From the NCBI GenBank assembly GCA_965214955.1, contig CBDCCU010000013.1, positions 124,001 through 188,000 of the forward strand: a stretch of DNA of 64,000 nucleotides, written 5' to 3'. Of this stretch, positions 21,530 to 30,751 are shown piece by piece; the stretch's first letter is position 1; the number at the start of each line of letters is the position of its first letter. A model generated the notes under the pieces. The model did not search any database and had not been told where the DNA came from. It saw only the letters and a list, made by a program, of their open reading frames with translations. Made by a program: the position numbers and the translations under genes. Origin of the DNA: Aliikangiella sp965214955. Lineage in GTDB: Bacteria > Pseudomonadota > Gammaproteobacteria > Enterobacterales > Kangiellaceae.

Positions 21530-21661
21530 TTAGATCGCCACTATCTTTTTAAACATAAAAGAGCGCATTGCGAGAGTTTTAAGCAGATCCATACGTGCAC
21601 AAAAAAACGCTTGCTTAAACAAGCGAGTGTTTTTGATAAGTTGGATTAATAAAGCTTTCAT
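21530..21661 (-). CDS. Possible small basic protein of 43 residues
   Basis: A short frame starting MKALLIQLIKNTRLFKQAFF and ending FKKIVAI, basic and amphipathic, followed at once by the terminator at 21474-21509. It has no strong ribosome-binding site, and a hairpin (CGCTTG/CAAGCG, 21608-21626) lies inside it, so a small RNA is an equal explanation. The rest of the 21446-21963 gap holds only this, the terminator and a structured leader before asd. Confidence 0.3.
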   Translation of the reverse strand: MKALLIQLIKNTRLFKQAFFCARMDLLKTLAMRSFMFKKIVAI

Positions 21662-21822
21662 ATTGATGTTTCTTTAATGTATCGTAAATATTTAATATTT
21701 TGCAAATAGCAGTCTAAACGTCTTATTAATCTTTATAACATTTATTTCTTTAGAGAGTCAATTTTCCTAAATATCTAATGGTTATATAGAGAATTTATAA
21801 ATGCAGTAGAATACGTGCTGAG

Positions 21823-21894
21823 CTGAAAACAGGCTCGGATGGGCTTAAAAACCGTGTTTCAGTTATGATTTCCACTGGCTATGGAGATATAATC
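21823..21894 (+). ncRNA. Structured leader upstream of asd
   Basis: Two adjacent hairpins can form: CTGAAAACA/TGTTTCAG (21823-21862) with an inner TCGG/ACCG pair, and GATTTCCA/TGGAGATATAATC (21867-21894). They lie 70-140 bases before the asd start. The pattern does not match the lysine riboswitch consensus I know. It may be an attenuator or other regulatory leader of the operon. Confidence 0.35.
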
Positions 21895-21963
21895 AAATGA
21901 TAAAAATTGAGATTAATAAAGCATAATAGTGCAGTGCATTAAATAAATTATAGGGCATTTGAA

Positions 21964-22974
21964 GTGAGTAAAAAATATAACGTTGCAATTGTTGGTGCTA
22001 GTGGTTCGGTTGGTAAGGAGCTAATTCAGATCTTGGGTTTAAAAAGCTTTCCTGTGAATAAGCTCACGTTAATGGCGTCGAGCCGATCTGCGGGTAAACA
22101 GGTTGATACCTTTTTAGGAAAGCAAGTGATAAAAGCTTTTTCCACAGAGCTTTTTAACAACCAAGATTTTGTATTTTTTGCAACAAGTGGTGAACATGCC
22201 AAAAAATATGCACCAGAGGCCGTTGCAGCAGGAGCTGTTGTTATAGACAATAGTAGTGCTTTTAGGCTTGATGATGCGGTGCCTTTGGTTGTTCCTGAGG
22301 TTAACGGGCAAGCGGCATTGAATCACCAAGGCATTATTGCAAACCCCAACTGCTCTACCATTCAAATGATGGTGACACTAAATCCGCTTTATCAAGTCTC
22401 TAAGATTACTCGAATTGTGGTATCTACCTATCAAGCTGTCTCGGGAGCAGGAGAGGCGGCTATTAAAGAGCTTAATCAACAGTTAAAAGCATTGGTTAAT
22501 AACGAGTCTATTAATATTGAGGCATTTACCAAACAAATTGCCTGTAATGTTATTCCTCATATTGACGTATTTCAAGACAACGGGTACACCAAAGAAGAAA
22601 TGAAAATGGTGGATGAAAGCAAGAAAATTCTGGCTGATCCTAATCTAAAAATTACCGCAAACTGCGTTAGGGTGCCGGTTATTCGTGCCCATTCAGAGGC
22701 AATTAATATTGAAACACAAGAGTATATTGGGGCTGAAAAGGCGCGTTCAGTATTGAGCAACGCTCTAAACATTGAAGTTGTTGATGAGCAAAAAGATGGT
22801 GGCTATCCTACTCCTATTGATGCAACTCAATCGTTGAAAACTTATGTAGGGCGAATTAGAGAGGATATTTCTTGTGAAAATGGTTTAGCACTTTGGTGTG
22901 TATCGGATCAACTTTGGAAAGGTGCTGCACTTAATGCGGTTCAAATTGCTGAGTTGCTTATTGACTCTGAATGA
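21964..22974 (+). CDS. asd: Aspartate-semialdehyde dehydrogenase
   Basis: Reduces aspartyl phosphate to aspartate semialdehyde with NADPH, the branch point to lysine/DAP, threonine and methionine. A 336-residue protein of normal length with the dinucleotide motif VAIVGASGSVGKEL at the N-terminus, the active-site cysteine in ANPNCSTIQ (Cys 130) and the histidine region VPVIRAHSEA. It is the shorter family type, not the E. coli Asd type. The start is GTG. First gene of the asd-lysC-lysA operon, 22 bases before lysC. Confidence 0.95.
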   Translation: MSKKYNVAIVGASGSVGKELIQILGLKSFPVNKLTLMASSRSAGKQVDTFLGKQVIKAFSTELFNNQDFVFFATSGEHAKKYAPEAVAAGAVVIDNSSAFRLDDAVPLVVPEVNGQAALNHQGIIANPNCSTIQMMVTLNPLYQVSKITRIVVSTYQAVSGAGEAAIKELNQQLKALVNNESINIEAFTKQIACNVIPHIDVFQDNGYTKEEMKMVDESKKILADPNLKITANCVRVPVIRAHSEAINIETQEYIGAEKARSVLSNALNIEVVDEQKDGGYPTPIDATQSLKTYVGRIREDISCENGLALWCVSDQLWKGAALNAVQIAELLIDSE

Positions 22975-22996
22975 TTAAGGTTAAGGAAAAAATAAC

Positions 22997-24307
22997 GTGA
23001 AGGTATTAAAGTTTGGTGGCACTTCATTAGGTGATGCCTCTCGAATGCTCAATGTTTCTGAAATTGTTGCAGAAGCAGGTAGAGTAATTGTTGTATTGTC
23101 GGCGGTGGCAGGAACTACCGATTCATTGGTAAAAATTGCAGAATTTATTAAGCACTCGCAAACCGAAAAAGCCAATGAAGTGGTTGATTTATTAAACAAT
23201 CATTATCAGCGTTACATTGAAGCACTTTATCAACAAACAGAAAATAAAAATCAGGCAAAGCGTTTTGTTTTGTCTCATTTAGAGGAAATAAAAAAGTTAA
23301 GCTTATTGAGTTTATCAAACGCTACAGAGTTTCAAATATTGGCGAAAGGTGAATTAATTTCTACCGAGTTATTTCATTTATTATTGAAAGAGCAAGGTAA
23401 AAGTTCGCAATTATTATCATCATTAGATCTGTTACGACTGAGTAAAAATTCAGAGCCAGATGAAGCTTATTTATCAGAGAAACTAAATAAGATTGTTAGT
23501 GAATCTAATGAACAAATACTTGTAGCACAAGGGTTTATTTGCCGTAATGCTTTTGGCGAAATATCTAATTTAAAGCGTGGGGGCAGTGATTATTCTGCAT
23601 CATTATTTGGTGCGGCAATTGGTTGTGATGAGGTACAAATTTGGACAGATATTGATGGAATGCACAACAATGATCCTCGCTATATTGAAAATACTTACCC
23701 GATAAGGCAATTATCGTTTGAAGAAGCCGCTGAGCTTGCTTATTTTGGCGCCAAAATTCTACACCCAAGTAGTATCAAGCCTGCGCGTAAAAAAAATATT
23801 AGAGTAAGACTTAAAAATACTTTAGAGCCTAATGCACAGGGTACATTGATCTGTGATCAAATTAAAAGCTCTGGGATAACTGCTGTTGCAGCCAAAAGCG
23901 GGATTACAGCAATAAAAATACGCTCAACCGAAATGCTACAAGCACCAGGTTTTTTGCGCAGAGTGTTTGAGGTTTTTGAGCTTTATCATACTTCTATTGA
24001 TGTAATTACCACCTCGGAAGTTGCTGTATCTGTGACTATTGATGATACATCCTACTTAGAGCCTATTGTTAAAACCTTAAAAGAGTTTGGTAGTGTAGAG
24101 GTCGATAGTGACCTTGCCATAGTGTGTGTTGTAGGAAATTTTGCTCAAGAAAATGCAGGCATGGCATCGAAAGTATTTGGATCTTTAAACTCAATTCCTT
24201 TAAGAATGATTTCTTATGGTGGAAGTATTCATAATGTTACTTTACTTGTTGAAAATAAATATAAAAAAGCGGCGCTACAAGCTTTAAACGAGGGGTTATT
24301 TCAATGA
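22997..24307 (+). CDS. lysC: Aspartate kinase
   Basis: Phosphorylates aspartate in the first step of the aspartate pathway. 436 residues: kinase domain with KFGGTSLG at the N-terminus, RGGSDYSASLFGAAIG and TDIDGMHNNDPR, then a C-terminal ACT pair (KIRSTEMLQAPGFLRRVFEVF and IVCVVGNFAQ). Because the operon also has lysA, lysine feedback is likely but is not proved by the sequence. GTG start; the stop overlaps lysA by 4 bases (ATGA). Confidence 0.95.
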   Translation: MKVLKFGGTSLGDASRMLNVSEIVAEAGRVIVVLSAVAGTTDSLVKIAEFIKHSQTEKANEVVDLLNNHYQRYIEALYQQTENKNQAKRFVLSHLEEIKKLSLLSLSNATEFQILAKGELISTELFHLLLKEQGKSSQLLSSLDLLRLSKNSEPDEAYLSEKLNKIVSESNEQILVAQGFICRNAFGEISNLKRGGSDYSASLFGAAIGCDEVQIWTDIDGMHNNDPRYIENTYPIRQLSFEEAAELAYFGAKILHPSSIKPARKKNIRVRLKNTLEPNAQGTLICDQIKSSGITAVAAKSGITAIKIRSTEMLQAPGFLRRVFEVFELYHTSIDVITTSEVAVSVTIDDTSYLEPIVKTLKEFGSVEVDSDLAIVCVVGNFAQENAGMASKVFGSLNSIPLRMISYGGSIHNVTLLVENKYKKAALQALNEGLFQ

Positions 24308-25452
24308 TAAGTAATAAGGTATTAGAGCAGCTTAAAGAAAAAGAAACCCCGCTTTATCACTATGATCTTAAGCTTTTGCGCGAAACTATTTCAAAAGTTA
24401 AGCATTATGCAGAACAATTTAATTTTGATATTCACTATGCAGTTAAAGCCAATAGCAATAAGCCTATTCTTAAAGAAATGATTAGCGCTGGTTTTGGTGC
24501 AGATTGTGTGAGTGGAAACGAAGTTAAGCTTGCCGCAGAAGTTGGGTTTAATTCGCAAAGCATTTTATTTGCTGGAGTCGGTAAAACCGATAAAGAAATC
24601 AATGCAGCGCTTGACTTAAATATTAAGGCATTTAATTGTGAATCGGTTCAGGAAATAGAAGTGCTTAACCAGCTGGCATTAAACAAAGATAAAATTGCTG
24701 AAATTTCTTTGCGAATAAATCCAAATGTTGATGCGAAAACACATAAATATATTACCACTGGTTTAGATGAAAATAAGTTTGGCATTAACCAAGCGGCACT
24801 TCCTGATCTGCTAACAAAAATTACTCATTTAAAAAATATTAAACTAACAGGTTTACACTTTCACATTGGATCGCAAATTACCGATATGAATGTGTTTAAA
24901 GGCTTGTGCTTAAGGGTTAATGAAATTCAAGATTGGTTTTTAGACAACGGAATAAGCATTACTCACCTTAATTTAGGCGGTGGATTAGGTGTTAATTATT
25001 TAGCACCAGATGATGAGCCTATTGCCGATTTTGAAGCTTATTTTGGTATATTTAATCAATTTTTAAAACGAAATCACGAGCAAAAGATCCACTTTGAACT
25101 TGGTCGTTCAATTGTTGCTCAATGTGGAAACTTGATCACCCGAGTTGTTTACATTAAAGAAGGGTTAAATACTAACTTTGTTATTGTGGATGCTGGTATG
25201 ACAGAATTAATGAGACCAGCTTTGTACCAAAGCTATCACCAAATAGATAATTTGATCAGCAATGGTGAATCACAAGTTTACGATGTGGTAGGGCCTATTT
25301 GTGAGTCCACCGATTGCTTTGGTAAGGTTATTAAATTGCCAGAAACGCAAAGAGGCGATCTTATTGCCATAAGAAGTGCAGGGGCTTATGGCGAGGTAAT
25401 GATGTCTCGGTATAACCTTCGTGATCAAAATGAAGCATTTTATTCTGAATAA
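24304..25452 (+). CDS. lysA: Diaminopimelate decarboxylase
   Basis: PLP enzyme that decarboxylates meso-diaminopimelate to lysine. 382 residues, slightly short for the family. The PLP lysine is Lys 48 in HYAVKANSNKPIL; the glycine loop is LNLGGGLGVNY; the substrate loop has CESTDCFGK with the active-site cysteine, and GAYGEVMMSRYN is at the end. It is coupled to lysC by a 4-base overlap. With asd and lysC it completes a lysine/DAP-supply operon, though dapA and dapB are not here. Confidence 0.94.
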   Translation: MISNKVLEQLKEKETPLYHYDLKLLRETISKVKHYAEQFNFDIHYAVKANSNKPILKEMISAGFGADCVSGNEVKLAAEVGFNSQSILFAGVGKTDKEINAALDLNIKAFNCESVQEIEVLNQLALNKDKIAEISLRINPNVDAKTHKYITTGLDENKFGINQAALPDLLTKITHLKNIKLTGLHFHIGSQITDMNVFKGLCLRVNEIQDWFLDNGISITHLNLGGGLGVNYLAPDDEPIADFEAYFGIFNQFLKRNHEQKIHFELGRSIVAQCGNLITRVVYIKEGLNTNFVIVDAGMTELMRPALYQSYHQIDNLISNGESQVYDVVGPICESTDCFGKVIKLPETQRGDLIAIRSAGAYGEVMMSRYNLRDQNEAFYSE

Positions 25453-25489
25453 TCGAATCAAAAATTTTCGTATCGAAAAACTTTAATAA

Positions 25490-25523
25490 CAGTAGGTTTG
25501 AGTTTTGCCAATCAAACCTACTG
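25490..25523. terminator. Hairpin between convergent lysA and hutU
   Basis: Stem CAGTAGGTTTGA / TCAAACCTACTG with a 10-base loop, perfect over 12 pairs, placed between two convergent genes. T runs are weak on both sides. Confidence 0.6.
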
Positions 25524-25533
25524 ATTAGATCAT

Positions 25534-27534
25534 TTAAAAATCTAAACTACTCAAAATAGAGTCATCAACTAAATTTGCCAACGTCACTTTTAACTTGGGG
25601 GTTCTTTCCATTTCACGTTTAATGGCAAAATTGGCTTCTTGGTTTCTTGCCCAGCTACGTCTGGCAATACCGTTGTTGACATCAAACAACAGCATTGATT
25701 TTAAGCGGCGCTCGGCATCTTTGCTGCCATCAAGTAGCATGCCAAAACCTCCATTGGTCACTTCACCCCAACCAACACCACCGCCATTGTGAATAGAAAC
25801 CCAAGTTGCACCGCGAAAGCTATCGCCAATGACATTATGAATCGCCATATCGGCTGTAAAACGGCTTCCATCATAAATATTTGAGGTTTCTCTAAAAGGA
25901 GAGTCGGTGCCGCTTACATCGTGATGATCGCGACCTAAAACCACTGGGCCAATTTCGCCAGCGTTAATGGCATCGTTAAAAGCTTTGGCAATTTTTATTC
26001 TGCCTTCGGCATCGGCATACAAAATTCTGGCTTGCGAGCCAACCACTAATTTATTTTGTTTGGCATCTTTGATCCAAGTAATGTTATCTTGCATTTGCTG
26101 CTGAATTTCTTCGGGCGACTCTTGCATAATTTGGGTTAAAACTTTAGCGGCAATGGCATCGGTTTTATCCAAATCGGCTGAATTGCCAGAGGTACAAACC
26201 CAGCGAAATGGGCCAAAGCCATAATCAAAACACATTGGCCCTAAAATATCTTGAACATAAGAAGGGTATTTAAAATCGATGCCATTTTCTGCCATTACAT
26301 CACTACCAGCGCGAGAGGCTTCGAGTAAAAAAGCATTACCATAGTCAAAAAAGTAAGTGCCTTTTGCGGTATGTTTATTTACCGCATCGGCATGACGTTT
26401 AAGAGTTGCTTGAACTTTTTCTTTAAATATTTCGGGGGCTTCTCGAATTAAGCGGTTTGATTCCTCGTAACTCATATCAACAGGATAATATCCGCCTGAC
26501 CAAGGGTTATGTAATGAGGTTTGATCGGAGCCTAGGTGAACAAAAATATCTTGCTCATAAAATGATTCCCACACATCAACCACATTGCCAATAAAGGCGA
26601 TAGAAACGACTTCTTGATTAGTTTGAGCGGTTTTAACGCGGCTAATAAGCTCGTCCATATTATCAATAAGCTCATCAACCCAGCCTTGTTCATGCCGTTT
26701 GATGGCGGCTTTTGGGTTAACTTCGGCACAAACCGTTATACAGTTGGCAATGTTGCCTGCTTTGGGCTGTGCGCCACTCATTCCACCTAAGCCTGCGGTT
26801 AAAAAGATTTTACCTTTTGGTGTTTCATCTTTATTTAGCACTTTTCTAAAGGCGTTCATTACTGTAATGGTTGTGCCATGAACAATGCCTTGCGGGCCAA
26901 TATACATAAATGAGCCAGCGGTCATTTGTCCATATTGGGTAACACCAAGGGCGTTAAATTTTTCCCAATCGTCTGGTTTTGAGTAATTGGGGATCATCAT
27001 GCCGTTGGTAACAACAACGCGCGGCGCATCTTTTGAAGAAGGAAATAGCCCCATTGGGTGACCAGAATATAAGTGCAGGGTTTGATCTTCTTCCATTTCA
27101 CTTAAGTATTTCATGGCTAATAAATATTGCGCCCAGTTTTGAAAAACTGCGCCATTACCACCATAGGTAATCAGCTCTTCTGGGTGCTGGGCAACGGCAG
27201 GGTCTAGATTATTATCAATCATTAACATAATTGCCGCAGCTTGTTGGCATTTGGCAGGGTAGTCAGAAATTGAGCGAGCTTTTAGCTTATAGCTAGGTTT
27301 AAAACGATACATATAAATACGCCCAAAATCTTTAAGTTCTTGGGCAAATTCTTGGGCAAGCTCTGCGTGCCATGCCTTAGGAAAATAGCGCAGCGCATTT
27401 CTTACAGCTAATTGTTTTTCATCATTCGATAAAATATCTTTACGTTTTGGTGCGCGGTTAGCATCAGCAGGATAGGGCTTTGCTGGTGGCAATTGGCTAG
27501 GGAGTCCTTGGATAATTTGCTCTTGAAAATTCAT
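25534..27534 (-). CDS. hutU: Urocanate hydratase, long form
   Basis: Second step of histidine breakdown: urocanate to imidazolone propionate, using bound NAD+. 666 residues against about 555 for the common Pseudomonas form, so this is the longer type also found in other phyla and eukaryotes. Family stretches include YGGNGAVFQNWAQYLLAMKY, HLYSGHPMGLFPSS, TAGLGGMSGAQPKAG, GPFRWVCTSGN with the conserved cysteine, and SIHNGGGVGWGEVTNGG. It follows hutH by 11 bases in one operon. Confidence 0.95.
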   Translation of the reverse strand: MNFQEQIIQGLPSQLPPAKPYPADANRAPKRKDILSNDEKQLAVRNALRYFPKAWHAELAQEFAQELKDFGRIYMYRFKPSYKLKARSISDYPAKCQQAAAIMLMIDNNLDPAVAQHPEELITYGGNGAVFQNWAQYLLAMKYLSEMEEDQTLHLYSGHPMGLFPSSKDAPRVVVTNGMMIPNYSKPDDWEKFNALGVTQYGQMTAGSFMYIGPQGIVHGTTITVMNAFRKVLNKDETPKGKIFLTAGLGGMSGAQPKAGNIANCITVCAEVNPKAAIKRHEQGWVDELIDNMDELISRVKTAQTNQEVVSIAFIGNVVDVWESFYEQDIFVHLGSDQTSLHNPWSGGYYPVDMSYEESNRLIREAPEIFKEKVQATLKRHADAVNKHTAKGTYFFDYGNAFLLEASRAGSDVMAENGIDFKYPSYVQDILGPMCFDYGFGPFRWVCTSGNSADLDKTDAIAAKVLTQIMQESPEEIQQQMQDNITWIKDAKQNKLVVGSQARILYADAEGRIKIAKAFNDAINAGEIGPVVLGRDHHDVSGTDSPFRETSNIYDGSRFTADMAIHNVIGDSFRGATWVSIHNGGGVGWGEVTNGGFGMLLDGSKDAERRLKSMLLFDVNNGIARRSWARNQEANFAIKREMERTPKLKVTLANLVDDSILSSLDF

Positions 27535-27545
27535 TGTGATGCCCC

Positions 27546-29051
27546 CTAATTTAAGTCTGTGCTAACGATAAAAGCTTGGGTTTTCACCATACTGATAATG
27601 GCATCAATATCGGGTTTTAAAAGTCTATCTTCTTCGAGCTTATCAACTTTATTTCTAATAACTTGAAAATTTTTCTCGATTATTTCGGAGCACTTATTGG
27701 GGCGCCTAAACTCAATGGCTTGTGCGGCATACATAAGCTCGATAGCCAATATTTTTTCTAAATTACCTAAAATTTGATTAAACTTGCGACCAGAAATACT
27801 GCCCATTGAAACATGATCTTCTTGTCCCATTGAGGTTGGAATACTATCGGCTGATGGCGGAAAACAAAGAGATTTATTTTCGGTAACTAAAGCTGCGGTG
27901 GCATATTGCGGGATCATCATGCCTGAATTTAAACCGCCTGCGGTTGTTAAAAGCCTTGGTAAACCATGCAAACCTTCTAGCAATAAATAACTGCGTCGAT
28001 CAGAAATATTACCCAACTCTGCCGCCGCAATTGAAGCATAATCTAAAACCATGGCTAATGGTTGACCATGAAAGCTACCGCCAGAAATGGCTTCTTCGCT
28101 GCTGATCACAATAGGGTTGTCGGTTACCGAGTTCATTTCAATTTCAGCCAGCTCATTTAAATGATTAAAAGCATTGCGAGAGGCGCCATGAACTTGTGGA
28201 ATACATCGCAAAGAGTAAGGATCTTGCACTCGATCACAATCGGTATGATCCGCCATATTTTGTGAATCTTTAAAAAAGGCGCGCATTCTTTCTGCAACTT
28301 TTAAATTGCCAGCAAAAGGGCGAGTTTGGTGAAGTTCTGCTCTAAATGGCGACTGACTGCCTTGCATGCCTTCAATACTCATCGCGCCAGCTAAATCGGC
28401 TAAGTTTAATAAATATGACATTTTGGTTAGTCCAGTAATGGCATGAGCCAAAATAAACTGAGTGCCGTTAATTAATGCCAAACCTTCTTTAGCATGAAGC
28501 TCAAGTGGCTGTAAATTATGTGCTTTTAAAACATCTGCGGCGGGCACTGGTTTTTCATCTTGCCAGAATTCACCTTCGCCTAATAACGGTAAAAATAAAT
28601 GAGAAAGCGGGGCTAAGTCGCCAGATGCGCCTACTGATCCTTGTTCGGGAACAACAGGAATTAAATCGAGTGCTAAAAAGGTTAACATTCGCTCAACCAC
28701 TGCTAAGCGTATTCCCGAAAAACCTTGGCTAAGGGCGTGTATTTTGGTTATTAACATTAATTTTGAAATAGATTTAGCAATGGGCTCACCAACACCAACC
28801 GCATGGGTAATGAGAAGGTTTTTTTGTAGTAGGTGAGTTTCTTGTGGTGAGATTTGCGTGTCACATAAAGGACCAAAGCCTGTGTTAATGCCATAGATCG
28901 CTTTATCTGAGCTTGCCATTTGTTCAACATTTTGGCGGCTAGTATTAATTTGTTTTATCGCTTTTTCGCAGAGCTCAGCATTGATTGTGCCTTCTGCAAT
29001 GCCATTGACAATATCAAGGTTTAAATGGTCTATACCATATTTGAATGTCAT
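27546..29051 (-). CDS. hutH: Histidine ammonia-lyase
   Basis: Removes ammonia from histidine to give urocanate. 501 residues, normal length. The Ala-Ser-Gly triplet that cyclises to the MIO group is in GSVGASGDLAPLSH (near residue 143). Other family blocks: YGINTGFGPLCDTQI, QSPFRAELHQTRPF, SVTDNPIVIS and SMGQEDHVSMGS. It is the promoter-proximal catabolic gene on the minus strand, directly after hutC. Confidence 0.96.
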   Translation of the reverse strand: MTFKYGIDHLNLDIVNGIAEGTINAELCEKAIKQINTSRQNVEQMASSDKAIYGINTGFGPLCDTQISPQETHLLQKNLLITHAVGVGEPIAKSISKLMLITKIHALSQGFSGIRLAVVERMLTFLALDLIPVVPEQGSVGASGDLAPLSHLFLPLLGEGEFWQDEKPVPAADVLKAHNLQPLELHAKEGLALINGTQFILAHAITGLTKMSYLLNLADLAGAMSIEGMQGSQSPFRAELHQTRPFAGNLKVAERMRAFFKDSQNMADHTDCDRVQDPYSLRCIPQVHGASRNAFNHLNELAEIEMNSVTDNPIVISSEEAISGGSFHGQPLAMVLDYASIAAAELGNISDRRSYLLLEGLHGLPRLLTTAGGLNSGMMIPQYATAALVTENKSLCFPPSADSIPTSMGQEDHVSMGSISGRKFNQILGNLEKILAIELMYAAQAIEFRRPNKCSEIIEKNFQVIRNKVDKLEEDRLLKPDIDAIISMVKTQAFIVSTDLN

Positions 29052-29090
29052 ATTGGATTCCTCATTCTTGCTTTATTAATATTAATCAAA

Positions 29091-29792
29091 TTATGTTGTG
29101 AATTTTGTGCCTAAACGATATCGGTTTCCGGGGTGATACAGTCTTGCGAAACTAACAATTTTTCCGTTGCACCAGGTTTTTCTTTCTAATAATAAAACCG
29201 CTTCATCACCTTCAACTTTTAGCAATTCTCTTACGCTACTGTCACCAATAATAGCTTCTACTCGGTGTTCAGCTTCGGTAACTGGTGCTATTGAAGTAAG
29301 GTATTCACTTGGTGTAATAAAGTAAAAGTCTTGTTCTGTGTAGTGGGGAACTAGCTTTAAATTCACCCACCTTTCTTCAAGCTGAATAGGGTTACCATCT
29401 TGAAAGTGAATCACTTTTGAGTGACCACATTGATCATTTTGGTTTAATAATAGTGCATTAATCGCAAATAAGTTGGCTTGTTCTTTTTGGCAATACAGTG
29501 TTTGAGCTGAATGTTTATACCCTTGTTCTTGTAGCTCTGTTGCAATACTGCGAATTTGTAATAGAGAAGATTGTTGCTTTTCTTCTGCTACATAACTGCC
29601 TTTGCCTTTTATTCGAACTAATGTGCCTTCAGCTAATAACTCTTGTAGGGCTCTTCTGGCAGTCATGCGGCTTACATTGCATAAATCGACTAGCTCATTT
29701 TCGGATGGCACACGTTCTCCAGCGCTCCAGCTACCTTGGCTGATGCCTTCAAGAATATAGCTTTTAACTTGAGAATAGCGTGTCGTAGTCAA
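29091..29792 (-). CDS. hutC: Histidine utilisation repressor HutC
   Basis: GntR-family repressor induced by urocanate. 233 residues: N-terminal winged helix (about 5-70; SQVKSYILEGISQGSW, NVSRMTARRALQELLAEG, GKGSYVAEEK) and a C-terminal UTRA effector domain. It is first in the hutC-hutH-hutU transcript and divergent from hutG; the palindrome at 29853-29864 lies in the shared promoter gap, so it likely represses both sides. Confidence 0.93.
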   Translation of the reverse strand: MTTTRYSQVKSYILEGISQGSWSAGERVPSENELVDLCNVSRMTARRALQELLAEGTLVRIKGKGSYVAEEKQQSSLLQIRSIATELQEQGYKHSAQTLYCQKEQANLFAINALLLNQNDQCGHSKVIHFQDGNPIQLEERWVNLKLVPHYTEQDFYFITPSEYLTSIAPVTEAEHRVEAIIGDSSVRELLKVEGDEAVLLLERKTWCNGKIVSFARLYHPGNRYRLGTKFTT

Positions 29793-29852
29793 TTACAAGC
29801 CTTTTGGTTGAGCAGAAAGTTATTAAGATTAAATAATTATGCAATGTTATGG

Positions 29853-29864
29853 TTGTATATACAA
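29853..29864. promoter_or_regulatory. Likely HutC operator
   Basis: TTGTATATACAA is a perfect 12-base palindrome between divergent hutC and hutG. It lies about 25 bases upstream of a TATAAT box (29888-29893) facing hutG, and resembles known GntR/HutC sites (TGTATATACA core). Confidence 0.72.
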
Positions 29865-29923
29865 GTGGATTTTTATCTTGAATTCACTATAATTCGATAG
29901 ATTATCAATAAAGAAGTAATTTT

Positions 29924-30751
29924 ATGACTGATGTGTATCGATTAGTTCGGGGAAGAGAAAACAAAACCACTTGTCCTATTTTGGTTTCAATGCCTCATAA
30001 TGGCACTGCTATTCCTAGCGATATTGCCCATACCATGGAAGATAAAGCGCTAAAAGTAGAAGATACCGACTGGTATTTAGACAAGTTATATGACTTTGTT
30101 TTAGCGCAAGGGGCTAGCATGATTGTTCCTAAGTATTCACGTTATGTTATTGACTTGAACAGGCCAGAGAATGATGAGAACCTTTATCCTGGTAGTAACA
30201 CAACCAGTTTGTGTCCTGTTGATCAGTTTGATTTATCTCCGATCTATAAAAAAGGTTTGCAGCCAAATTCTGCTGAGATTAAACGAAGAGTAGAACTTTA
30301 TTGGCAGCCTTATCATTTAGCATTAAGGCAAGAGCTAAACCGTATAAAAAAACAATTTGGTTTTGCGCTTTTGTTTGAAGCCCACTCAATTAAATCAGTG
30401 GTTCCACGTTTTTTTGAAGGGAGTTTGCCAGATTTTAATTTTGGTAATAATAATGGTTTGTCATGTGGTAATAATTTAATCAATTTAATTTCAAATTGGC
30501 ATCCAAAAGGTTATAGTAGCGTTGTTAATGGGCGATTTAAAGGTGGGTACATTACTAGAGCCTATGGTGATCCTTCTAATCAAGTTGAAAGCATTCAACT
30601 TGAACTATCTCAAGCGACATACCTAAATGAGAAAACTCTTAGTTTTGAACAAGCAAAGGTAAATAAGGTATTGGTTGTTTTACAAGAAATGTTTCAATTA
30701 TTGATTGACTATAGTCAAACTAAGATAAGTGAGTTTAATGAGGCATCTTAA
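29924..30751 (+). CDS. hutG: N-formylglutamate deformylase
   Basis: Last step of the five-step histidine pathway: N-formylglutamate to glutamate and formate. 275 residues of the N-formylglutamate amidohydrolase family, with SMPHNGTAIP, VEDTDWYLDKLYDF, YSRYVIDLNRP, LLFEAHSIKSVVPR and GRFKGGYITRAYG, which hold the metal-binding His/Asp/Glu residues. It is transcribed divergently from hutC. hutI and hutF are not in the window. Confidence 0.93.
   Translation: MTDVYRLVRGRENKTTCPILVSMPHNGTAIPSDIAHTMEDKALKVEDTDWYLDKLYDFVLAQGASMIVPKYSRYVIDLNRPENDENLYPGSNTTSLCPVDQFDLSPIYKKGLQPNSAEIKRRVELYWQPYHLALRQELNRIKKQFGFALLFEAHSIKSVVPRFFEGSLPDFNFGNNNGLSCGNNLINLISNWHPKGYSSVVNGRFKGGYITRAYGDPSNQVESIQLELSQATYLNEKTLSFEQAKVNKVLVVLQEMFQLLIDYSQTKISEFNEAS

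Noticed and set aside
21823..21894. Lysine riboswitch before asd
   Set aside because: The region is too short and lacks the conserved core of the lysine class. Only a generic structured leader can be supported.
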